NCBI GenBank assembly: GCA_002719395.1
Contig: PBHM01000024.1
Span: 16,272-58,406, forward strand
Direction: 5' to 3'
DNA: 42,135 nucleotides
Source of the DNA: Methanobacteriota archaeon
GTDB taxonomy: Archaea; Thermoplasmatota; Poseidoniia; Poseidoniales; Poseidoniaceae
The notes beneath the pieces are model-generated. The model did not search any database and had not been told where the DNA came from. It saw nothing but the letters and a program-made list of their open reading frames with translations. A program made the position numbers and the translations under genes. Shown here in pieces: positions 35,701 to 42,135 of this stretch. Each line of letters opens with the position of its first letter. Position 1 is the stretch's first letter.

Positions 35701-38700
35701 GAAGTTTCAGCAGCACCAGCGAACTCAAGGTTTCGATCTACGTCTACCTGCAAAGCGATTTTATCTGTTGTCCATGGGTCCAACGTCCTATTACTTACCT
35801 CCCCGGTCATCGTAAAAGTTGTTCCAGTGTTCATCTCAGGGACAATTTCACATCTAATGATGCTGTTTGGGTCATCTGGATTAACAGGACCACAAGGTGG
35901 TAAGTCGGAATCTCCACCGTTTACCATTTTGATAAACCAATGTGTCGCATTCGCAGAAAGAAATCCTCTAAGGTTTGCTTTCTCTCCAGTCAACGTCTCT
36001 GGATCTCCATCCCACAAGCTTGGATAAGGTTTGAACTGCTTAACATCATTGAACGAAAGTCCTGCAGCAATGAGTGCTGGTTCGTGGAAAATCGTAGCCC
36101 AACTACCGAATGTTCCATCAAAATTATTGATGCTTGCATCCCAATAGTAAACTGGCGATATGGCTTCTAGCGCCATTTCACCATTAATATTCATTCGGTG
36201 CATAACGCGCATGTTTTGTGGGTCTGTCGCAGAACCAACAAGGTGGGGGAAAGGCCATTCAAGACCGCTCTTTTCCGGCCATTCACCTGCCAATTCAGGC
36301 GCTGCAAACCCAATAATTTGGATATCTCCTGCCGGAAGGCTCGTATTGGTGGCAAACAGATCAAACACAGTTGCATTTCCATCTGGCCCTGTTTTGACCT
36401 GATGCTGTTTTGAAGTATTATCCCAAATAATTTCTTCGAATGCCCCCGGAATGGCTAATGGCCCGTTATCATAAGTGGAATTGTACTGTATCTGTGTCCA
36501 ACTTCCCGTTGCTCCTGATGATTGGTTAAATGCTAATGTCGCTAAACCAACACCGTCGGTTCGGTATCCACCAGCAAAGGGCCCAGTGAAATTTGTTGGT
36601 GCTGTAATATTTCCAAATAAACCGCCTGTAATTTCAAAAGTCATGGGCACATATCTTAACCTATTGTTGAATATGCCACGCTCGTAATCTGCCGTGTACA
36701 AACTGTAAAACTCCAACCAGAATGGCTGTTCATCACTACGGAAATATTCCCAAACATCGCTTACTCGAGCCGTTAAATTAGCCTTACAACCTACGCTATA
36801 TTCAATTGATTTAGCCCCATTGAAGGCAAACATTTCTGTTACTTCTGCGTAAACTCTGTAAGTATTGTTATCACCAACATGCAAATCTTCAGGAAACAGG
36901 AATTGCCCTACGGTAAAATTGCCACCAGCATTGGTTAACACATCGATGGTTTCTACGGCTGTGGTGTTATTTTTTGCCCACTCAATGTGAACTTGAACAG
37001 GTAGGTTCGGAGCAGGTTCTGGCTGTCCTGGGTTGTTGGGATTGATCCAATCAACATGACCAGAGAACAAGGCTGGTTGTTTTGCATCTAACCAAAGCGT
37101 ATCTGGAGTTTCAAGTGTGATGAATGTCGGCGCTTTGTCATCCTTATCTGCTAAACAGTCGTTATCATGATCCCAATCAGATGCAGGTTGCGTACTTCCA
37201 CCAAGAAGTGTGCACTCCTCTCCCTCCTCGAGATGATCATGGTCCAAATCTTCCCATCCGTCCCAATCATCATCTATGTCAATACCATCTGGACCAGTAA
37301 ATGGATCGGACGGATTAGCCATGGCTTCACCATCTCCGAAATCATCATGATCCCATGGATTTGTGGAATTGCGATCAAATCGTGTTGGCCACAATAAAAC
37401 CTCATCTTTATCTTCCATGCCATCTTCATCATCATCTTTATCCAAATCGTCTCTTAACCCGTCATTATCATGATCAAAAACAGACGTAAGGCCTGCTGAG
37501 TTAAGTTCTTCTGTATTTGAAAGGCCGTCGCCATCAAAATCGTCATCCATCCAATTTAGAACGCCATCGTTATCGTAATCAAATGGAGATTGCTCTTCTC
37601 CCCAGAAACAACCGGGAATCAATTCTTGTTCAGCATCGCTTAGATTGTTGTTATCGTCATCCCAATCTTCTGCATCTGGAACACCGTCATTATCGTTATC
37701 CACATCGTAATAACTCGGTGAGCGGAGCCCTTGGGAAAGAATGCCTCGGTCCCAAACTGGCTGATAGAAGCCGTTGCCATCAATATCAGCATCATTACCG
37801 TCGTCATCATTATCCACACAATTCTCCCCACCAAAGAACTGCGGCAAACCGCTGGATGTTAAACCGTTATTTTGGTTGGCGTCATTATCTAAGTCATCAT
37901 CAGAATCGATTTCGAAGAAATCCCACAGTCCATCGTTATCATCGTCTACATCGGCCCAATCATAGACGCCGTCGTAATCCTCATCAATATCAATGGTATT
38001 GTTAGTGAAATCTCCATCTACATCTCCATCTACATCATTCTTGATTAAATCAGCCCCTAATTCATGAGGGAAAGAAGTCTCGCCAGTCGCCGAATCAGCT
38101 TGCCACTGCCATACATTCAGGATAATTCCTAACCATGTCAAGAAAGCGTCTCTGTTGTCTACCATATCGACATAGGGGAGGGCGCTTACAGGCTGATTAG
38201 GATCATTATCGAAGAAATAATGCCAGCAACCACCTTGGGCGCCTGGCGTGCATGAATAATCGATGTTGTCACTTACCAGTGGGCCTTGATTAATCACAGC
38301 ATCTGGCCTTGTCGAATAAGGAGACCCTATTTGCGCTCTGACACCATTCAAAGGCATGTGATATGCAAGGGCGTAGGTGTATCCACAAGTGTACCCTTGT
38401 CCGAGATTGCCTGCAACCCATCCGCAACTTGTCATGTTAAATGTGCCTCCAAATTTAATATCATCAACATCCATAATCCCGTCGTTGCCTTCATCTTGGT
38501 CCCACCAATCTGGAAGGCCATCAGCATCCTGATCTACATCTAAACCATTGATGAGCGAATCACCATCCGCATCAATATCCCAATCGTTCCCACCGTTATA
38601 GGATGACCAGCGGGCGAATAAGAACCAATAAAATTCTGGTACTTCACCATTGGTAACTTGAGGAGTTGTTGGATCAAATCCATTGTAATTTAGGCCAACT

Positions 38701-40820
38701 TCGGCAAATGGATTTGTCATGAAAATCATGTTCCAATAGGCATCGTAGCCATCTTGGTAATTTTGACTGTCGAGCATTCCATCCAACACTTCTCCATCCT
38801 CGAGAGGATAGTAGAATTTGTAGAAAGAGTCGCTTTGGTCGTAATCAACAACTCCACAGTTACCATCGTCTGGATCGAAAAGATCGTTCAACCCATCATT
38901 ATCATCATCCCAATCTATGTCATTTGATAAACCGTCACCATCAATATCTGTATCAAGATTATTTGGACCATCGTCCCGATATTTGCTCCCGTCAATGTCA
39001 TGTAAATCAGCATCGTTATCGAAGTCGCAATCCCAATCTATGTCGAGAATATCCATGATGCCGTCGCCATCGTCATCCACGTCATCCCAGTTCGATATTC
39101 CGTCACCATCCCAATCATTGAAACTTGCAAATGAGGCTCGCATAGTGGTACACCTTGGGTCAGGATTTGCTGGAACGGGATTGGATAAGGTTGGGCAATT
39201 CCAAGTGTTGGTTTCAACGGTTGAATTTAGAGGAAAGGAATCGTTTTCGTTTTGAATTTGATCATTGTCCATATCATATGAGAAATTCAATCCCTGTTGG
39301 TTGGTACTTGCTTCATCATCAGGGAATAGCGTACCTCCCATGTCTGGATCTTTCCAATCCCAAATACCGTTGTAATTTTGATCAAACGCTCGCCATCGGT
39401 CATCATCTAAATCTTGATCATAATCGATTTCACAATCGATATTTCCATCACCATCACCATCTTTTCCTGGAATTTGATATGGGGTCTGATTTAGTCTTGT
39501 GTAGTCATTTAAGCCGTCGAGGTTGATATCAACATTCCAGCAAACATCGGGGATTCCATCGTTGTCATCATCAGGGTCCCACATATCCAATAAACCATCG
39601 TTATCATCATCATTATCGGCACTGTCTGGAGTTTCATCATTATCATTATCAGGGTCTAAGAAATTAGGACTTCCATCATTGTCTAAATCCCCATCAACGA
39701 TTGTATCGAAAGCAGGTGTTCCGCTTGCCCCATCACCATCTGTACCACCGGCCCAATCAAAGGTGTCAGCAGCATCTACTCGGTCTGCTTCCATTTGAAC
39801 AAAATTAATTCCCGCTGAGAAATCACGATAATCTGAGAAACTCCAAACAATTGCAGCTGAATACAGGGATGCTGTCGAGGAAATGTCGTCTGAAAGTGTT
39901 GCATCATAGGGATGCTCATCATCTAAATCAAGAATACCATCGTTGTCATCATCATCATCAAAATAATCCTGTGCACCATCACCATCAAAATCACATGGCC
40001 ACTTGAATTGGTCAATACGTCCGTCATTATCATCATCTTCATCGTAGCTCCCCGATGCACTACCATCGGTATCTTCATCGGGTACGCCATCATTGTCATG
40101 ATCGAAAGGTAGTTGATCTACGCGATAATTTGGACCGACTGGTTGGTTAGTCAATGGATGTATAGTTGAGGGAACAACATACCTGTCCATGGATACATTC
40201 ATTGGGTCCTCATCAGGATATCCGTCATTATCACTATCCGTGGTTTGACCGGGTCTTGTGTAATCAATCGGGCCCTCAAGAATTCCATCGTTATCATCAT
40301 CATAATCAAGATGATCCAACAGACCGTCATTATCATGATCATAGGGGTCTGTTCCAAAACATCCGTCAAATCGCTCGAGAAGGTCGAGGATGCCATCATT
40401 ATCGTCATCGTTATCATTGAGGTCATCGATTCCATCGTTATCGTGATCAGTCCTTCTTGGCTCCTCAGCAAGCCCGTAAATGAGAGGGAGGGCCAAATCG
40501 AGTGCAGCATAGTCGATTACTTTACCTTGCATTACAGCTGGATCGTTCCACATGATATCCCATGCAGCAGGATGATCATCGGGGCGCATGAGCATAATTT
40601 CTTGTGGCGTTAGTTGGCCCTGTCCTTGTTGAGTTAATTGCATGGAAGTGTATGACATCCGCTCTTCGTCAACGATACTTGTTTCGGGCTCAATATTCTC
40701 GCTGATTGCTACGGTATATGTCAATAGCGAGGTAACGATCATAATCATCACCATGAAAAGAGATAAAGTTTGTTTCTTATGTTGATCCATGTATTCTGAA
40801 AATTGCCTTGAGCTTAGCAT
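32745..40820 (-). CDS. Giant TSP3-repeat surface protein with Ig-like domains and DUF4129-like cytoplasmic tail
   Basis: The product has 2691 residues. A signal or anchor segment lies at about 15-40 ('LSLFMVMIMIVTSLLTYTVA'). From about 124 to 1230 the chain is dominated by TSP3-type calcium repeats of the form DxDNDGxxDxxDxDDDNDG, broken by inserted domains of 50-170 residues. From about 1240 to 2490 it is beta-rich, with Ig-like domains such as 'DVPVNWTWSADGRKGVNITD' (about 1820-1890), an EF-hand-like 'DTNGDGLSRDEKIDC' near 2010, and many N-glycosylation sequons. One membrane helix at about 2506-2526 ('IMGTIILLMAALIAGIMYY') is followed by a basic, helical cytoplasmic region. There 'TTREFESAVKKAFYMLPADQ' and 'VFEEARYSDHN' resemble the TPREF and EARYS motifs of DUF4129. 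It is probably a long calcium-stiffened envelope filament linked to a cytoplasmic domain. The upstream neighbour shares its repeats. Confidence 0.87.
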   Translation of the reverse strand: MLSSRQFSEYMDQHKKQTLSLFMVMIMIVTSLLTYTVAISENIEPETSIVDEERMSYTSMQLTQQGQGQLTPQEIMLMRPDDHPAAWDIMWNDPAVMQGKVIDYAALDLALPLIYGLAEEPRRTDHDNDGIDDLNDNDDDNDGILDLLERFDGCFGTDPYDHDNDGLLDHLDYDDDNDGILEGPIDYTRPGQTTDSDNDGYPDEDPMNVSMDRYVVPSTIHPLTNQPVGPNYRVDQLPFDHDNDGVPDEDTDGSASGSYDEDDDNDGRIDQFKWPCDFDGDGAQDYFDDDDDNDGILDLDDEHPYDATLSDDISSTASLYSAAIVWSFSDYRDFSAGINFVQMEADRVDAADTFDWAGGTDGDGASGTPAFDTIVDGDLDNDGSPNFLDPDNDNDETPDSADNDDDNDGLLDMWDPDDDNDGIPDVCWNVDINLDGLNDYTRLNQTPYQIPGKDGDGDGNIDCEIDYDQDLDDDRWRAFDQNYNGIWDWKDPDMGGTLFPDDEASTNQQGLNFSYDMDNDQIQNENDSFPLNSTVETNTWNCPTLSNPVPANPDPRCTTMRASFASFNDWDGDGISNWDDVDDDGDGIMDILDIDWDCDFDNDADLHDIDGSKYRDDGPNNLDTDIDGDGLSNDIDWDDDNDGLNDLFDPDDGNCGVVDYDQSDSFYKFYYPLEDGEVLDGMLDSQNYQDGYDAYWNMIFMTNPFAEVGLNYNGFDPTTPQVTNGEVPEFYWFLFARWSSYNGGNDWDIDADGDSLINGLDVDQDADGLPDWWDQDEGNDGIMDVDDIKFGGTFNMTSCGWVAGNLGQGYTCGYTYALAYHMPLNGVRAQIGSPYSTRPDAVINQGPLVSDNIDYSCTPGAQGGCWHYFFDNDPNQPVSALPYVDMVDNRDAFLTWLGIILNVWQWQADSATGETSFPHELGADLIKNDVDGDVDGDFTNNTIDIDEDYDGVYDWADVDDDNDGLWDFFEIDSDDDLDNDANQNNGLTSSGLPQFFGGENCVDNDDDGNDADIDGNGFYQPVWDRGILSQGLRSPSYYDVDNDNDGVPDAEDWDDDNNNLSDAEQELIPGCFWGEEQSPFDYDNDGVLNWMDDDFDGDGLSNTEELNSAGLTSVFDHDNDGLRDDLDKDDDEDGMEDKDEVLLWPTRFDRNSTNPWDHDDFGDGEAMANPSDPFTGPDGIDIDDDWDGWEDLDHDHLEEGEECTLLGGSTQPASDWDHDNDCLADKDDKAPTFITLETPDTLWLDAKQPALFSGHVDWINPNNPGQPEPAPNLPVQVHIEWAKNNTTAVETIDVLTNAGGNFTVGQFLFPEDLHVGDNNTYRVYAEVTEMFAFNGAKSIEYSVGCKANLTARVSDVWEYFRSDEQPFWLEFYSLYTADYERGIFNNRLRYVPMTFEITGGLFGNITAPTNFTGPFAGGYRTDGVGLATLAFNQSSGATGSWTQIQYNSTYDNGPLAIPGAFEEIIWDNTSKQHQVKTGPDGNATVFDLFATNTSLPAGDIQIIGFAAPELAGEWPEKSGLEWPFPHLVGSATDPQNMRVMHRMNINGEMALEAISPVYYWDASINNFDGTFGSWATIFHEPALIAAGLSFNDVKQFKPYPSLWDGDPETLTGEKANLRGFLSANATHWFIKMVNGGDSDLPPCGPVNPDDPNSIIRCEIVPEMNTGTTFTMTGEVSNRTLDPWTTDKIALQVDVDRNLEFAGAAETSFVEAPKCYGAQGNLIQMTPGGGGEVDECISKGGVESTYDYNFTWTSQYAAGTFGIRVDFTNGAYYFTGNTSDLAQTGAYINVTVVGTTEFQMQSVPRLYRNSTTTINAKLIDNALQPMRDVPVNWTWSADGRKGVNITDSNGVVQIPFEVNASDDLGNYTLTFQYSGTSLYKGASKAQSIWVVSRTIMKVIGTDSTKEGQDNLFRSGDKWDFTAQIYDDNRTIERDYGGASLEGSESPAGGLVDVIYEGLDFDGKYHRQLVATLSPNGGSISLPEKQADDSHLCFYDGNNDGIPDRDTNGDGLSRDEKIDCLQADVNPLSPSLLRKDPDSFLPDGFGPVNVILRFEENLPNEGCEALNIETLNFQNSKWDPCLDLIGNDHYRIVMSHTSTGFALLGETEIEPFKETVYTSETLPDGTVITKDMNVKGRLFAKIDESTQVNLTSRQIFVEFRMASGGDVINCGAGTTDNDGLFDIMCPLEGISSGEALVSIKYSADANGDSYRYLNTSLPDEKYIIFSNSTLQVTEVGPYRNSVENYISNQNGTSFYVLYLKESFHINAQLAQANGLSPRYSRCLNIYMDPEITSIPIGTAKTNERDGTIEWYSSNPDDNPDLLGVEIIGGKMEGFRTLRLAYEPDKKVTKGCDKDSYDDLNGTYIDLQILVRSKVDLSLKESWANTGEGGLIEGDEISGKVGLLRQRMDRTVENQEVWFIREYWDSTTNEWVRSEGRNESITNEQGIAEFSWSFAGQTCDGDPCSGLWRIIAYYPGSTLFTESADNITLELRYEPRIIVDNAAGFFTPSNIMGTIILLMAALIAGIMYYRRTSARRQVEALRGILTDTMLQLQAANEYIAIIFDCYKQLVKHFRRYGFMKKVYETTREFESAVKKAFYMLPADQLADFLTVFEEARYSDHNIGVEHRDRAIATLGSITQSLTMALGETGLVSRTEEHNAALYDQLTKAGEFKTADGTVIQAGLDENAEDSGFKI
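37130..40450 (-). repeat. Degenerate Asp-rich TSP3 coding repeats
   Basis: This stretch of the giant gene is a long irregular array of coding repeats. The plus strand shows recurring words such as CCATCGTTATCATCATC, which encode D-D-D-N-D-G. The core protein motif is DHDNDG or DDDNDG followed by two residues and Asp. Spacing varies because of inserts, so it is not a uniform satellite. Confidence 0.7.
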
Positions 40821-40918
40821 TTCATCTCACCTATACGAGAAAACGCGGCTTGGTATATCAAAAGAACTGTGAGTTTTGTAGGAAAAATATCACAGGAGGA
40901 AAGGAGTATCATCATGAG

Positions 40919-40950
40919 GATTCTTTCGGGGGCGAACCCCCGAAAGAATC
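40919..40950. other. Perfect 14-bp inverted repeat with CGAA loop
   Basis: The left arm GATTCTTTCGGGGG (40919-40932) pairs perfectly with CCCCCGAAAGAATC (40937-40950) around a four-base loop (CGAA on plus, TTCG on minus). It lies in the 172-base gap between the edge TSP3 gene, which stops at 40993, and the giant gene, which starts at 40820, both on the minus strand. Transcribed from the minus strand it would form a very stable UUCG-capped hairpin. It may end or protect the upstream transcript or regulate the giant gene. The rest of the gap is AT-rich and a TATA-like GATATA lies about 35 bases before the giant's ATG. Confidence 0.9.
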
Positions 40951-40992
40951 GGTATACCTTTATCGGTTTATACGCATTATTGTAACGTTCAC

Positions 40993-42135
40993 TCAAAGTT
41001 GTTCAAGGATGTCCTCGATGCCGTCGTTATCATCGTCGTCATCAAGATGATCTTCCATGTTATCATTATCGTGATCGAATTGACCAGTCAACGGGTTTCC
41101 ATCATTGTTCTCAAACCAATCTGAAAGACCATCGTTGTCATCGTCGGTATCGGTTGCGTCCCAAATACCGTCGTTGTCATGGTCATATCGGTAGTTATCA
41201 AACATGTGAGACACATAGTCATCAACATCCAAAATACCGTCGTTGTCGTCATCATCATCATCAATGTCGTTCAAGCCGTCATTGTCATGATCACGAGATC
41301 GGTCTTCGCCTGCGTCCATGACACCGTTTCCGTTGACATCTTCCCAATCGTTACGATTGTCGATACCATCATTATCGATATCAAGGTCGACGTTGTCTGA
41401 AATGCCATCGTTGTCATGATCGTAGATGTTTGTATTGTCGTTACCGTCTGTTGTTTCATCTTCATCATTGATGCCATCGCCATCATCGTCGTTATCTTCA
41501 GCGTCATCGATTCCGTCATTGTCATGATCGTTTGGATTGCTATCCAAATCGTCGACTATGCCGTCATTGTCATCATCGTTGTCAAGAACATCGGGGATTC
41601 CATCTCCATCATTGTCGTTGTCATTCTGGTTATCCAGTTGTTGGCCTTGCTGTTGTTGGCTTTGTTGACCCTGCTGACCTTGTTGGCCGTTTTGGGTTTG
41701 ACCTTGTTGTTGTTGGTTTTGTCCATTTTGATTTTGTCCATTTTGATCTTGACCGCTTTGCTGACCTTGCTGACCTGCTTGATCGCCGCCTTGGTTCTGT
41801 TGACCTTGGCCGTTATCTTGCTGCTGACCTTGCTGACCGCCTTGACCTTGTTGACCTTGTTGGCCACCTTGACCTTGCTGACCTTGCTGACCTGCCTGAC
41901 CTTGCTGGCCTTGTTGACCACCTTGACCTTGCTGACCTTGCTGGCCTTGGCCTTGTCCTTGGCCTTGACCTTGGCCTTGTTGTTGACCTTGTCCCTGACC
42001 CTGTCCTTGACCTTGTCCTTGACCTTCGCCTTGTTCAGCTTGGCCGCCGGCATCAGATTCGCCACCACCGTTAGTTCCGCCATTGCCTGAGCCTTGACCA
42101 GATTCTGTGAAATCTGGATCGTATGCATCAGGAAT
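40993..42135 (-). CDS. TSP3 protein with collagen-like Gly/Gln region, N-terminus cut by window edge
   Basis: The frame is open from base 42135 to a stop at 40993, so 380 C-terminal residues are visible. It begins in a TSP3 motif ('IPDAYDPDF'), passes a Ser/Gly/Asn linker, then a roughly 135-residue Gly/Gln region (about residues 31-165). This includes (GQ)n dipeptides and 14 uninterrupted Gly-x-y triplets of the GQQ, GQG and GQA type (41821-41946), and it contains no proline. After that come TSP3 repeats with DHDNDG units up to the stop, 'DDDDDNDGIEDILEQL'. There is no C-terminal membrane helix or sorting signal, so it is either released or held by its missing N-terminus. An internal ATG at 41547 is not a credible start because the frame continues upstream in the same repeat style. 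It precedes the giant TSP3 gene. Confidence 0.8.
   Translation of the reverse strand: MPDAYDPDFTESGQGSGNGGTNGGGESDAGGQAEQGEGQGQGQGQGQGQGQQQGQGQGQGQGQGQQGQQGQGGQQGQQGQAGQQGQQGQGGQQGQQGQGGQQGQQQDNGQGQQNQGGDQAGQQGQQSGQDQNGQNQNGQNQQQQGQTQNGQQGQQGQQSQQQQGQQLDNQNDNDNDGDGIPDVLDNDDDNDGIVDDLDSNPNDHDNDGIDDAEDNDDDGDGINDEDETTDGNDNTNIYDHDNDGISDNVDLDIDNDGIDNRNDWEDVNGNGVMDAGEDRSRDHDNDGLNDIDDDDDDNDGILDVDDYVSHMFDNYRYDHDNDGIWDATDTDDDNDGLSDWFENNDGNPLTGQFDHDNDNMEDHLDDDDDNDGIEDILEQL
41636..42045 (-). repeat. Low-complexity Gly/Gln coding repeat
   Basis: The plus strand is built from CCTTG, TTGACC and CTGACC words, which on the minus strand encode Gln and Gly (CAA/CAG and GGT/GGC). The unit length is six or nine bases, giving GQ or GQQ. 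Both CAA and CAG and both GGT and GGC are mixed, so the protein pattern, not only the DNA, seems to be kept. Confidence 0.85.

Noticed and set aside
37517..38005. Plus-strand frame of 162 codons rich in His, Arg and Tyr
   Set aside because: It is the antisense shadow of TSP3 repeats in the giant gene, where Asp and Asn codons reversed give His, Arg and Tyr. There is no start context or family match.
40820..40993. The edge TSP3 gene and the giant gene as one broken gene
   Set aside because: The giant gene begins with its own signal segment after a 172-base gap with a hairpin and AT-rich promoter-like sequence, and the upstream frame ends cleanly.
41636..42045. CRISPR-like or satellite array
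   Set aside because: Units are 6-9 bases, in frame and coding for Gly/Gln; there are no regular spacers and no cas genes nearby.
41416..42090. Long plus-strand frame rich in Leu and Thr that looks like a membrane protein
   Set aside because: It is the reverse complement of the Gly/Gln and Asp-rich repeats; CAA/GGT words read backwards give Leu-Thr-Leu runs. The minus-strand frame has the matching protein logic and flanking TSP3 motifs.

Overview
The window reads as a piece of a marine planktonic archaeon of the Poseidoniales (Marine Group II Euryarchaeota) or a close relative. Direct signs of an archaeon are the eL18-uL13-uS9-RpoN gene order, a PAC2-type proteasome chaperone and archaeal tRNA genes. 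The lineage is inferred from the many very large secreted proteins with thrombospondin-type-3 (TSP3) calcium-binding repeats, a full-length MetH and a bacterial-type NAD+ DNA ligase. The DNA is AT-rich and tightly packed: no gene-free stretch exceeds about 175 bases, several same-strand genes overlap by ATGA or abut exactly, and three convergent pairs overlap by 19-21 bases at their 3' ends.

Layout. 1-2855 (-): start of a secreted FG-GAP/fibronectin-like protein running off the left edge. 2995-3927 (+): a winged-helix-like protein and a pentapeptide-repeat protein. 3909-4987 (-): a four-helix membrane protein and a hotdog thioesterase. 5058-9668 (+): metF-metH, a complete methionine-synthesis pair. 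9673-12597 (-): a secreted TSP3/Cys-rich protein with a PGF-CTERM-like tail, then tRNA-Arg(GCG). 12764-15816: a HAD phosphatase, small unknown genes, a PKD-domain lipoprotein and an acidic protein. 15890-17848: a DnaQ-like exonuclease and a Cas4/RecB-like Fe-S nuclease, tail to tail. 17951-18757 (+): PAC2 chaperone. 22714-18737 (-): a zero-gap three-gene operon of two secreted proteins with non-standard haem-like motifs (CxCH and CxxxCH) and a His-bearing membrane protein. 24797-22761 (-): ligA with a C-terminal PCNA-binding-like peptide. 25826-24829 (-): PPC/DUF296 protein and two small membrane proteins. 30438-25819 (-): a 1539-residue beta-helix surface protein. 32165-30588 (-): ribosomal operon with rpoN and tRNA-Pro(GGG). 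32697-32251: unknown helical protein. 40820-32745 (-): a 2691-residue TSP3 surface giant with a DUF4129-like inner tail. 42135-40993 (-): C-terminal part of a Gly/Gln collagen-like plus TSP3 protein running off the right edge.

Two themes stand out. Housekeeping genes (methionine cycle, ribosome, RNA polymerase, proteasome, DNA repair) are interleaved with an unusually dense set of envelope proteins, about 24 kb of coding sequence in seven large genes, using several anchoring modes: lipobox, PGF-CTERM-like, plain C-terminal helix, and a helix with a cytoplasmic domain. The best candidates for undescribed biology are the small operon of atypical haem-like proteins, the collagen-like/TSP3 pair at the right edge, and the ligase with a PCNA-like tail.
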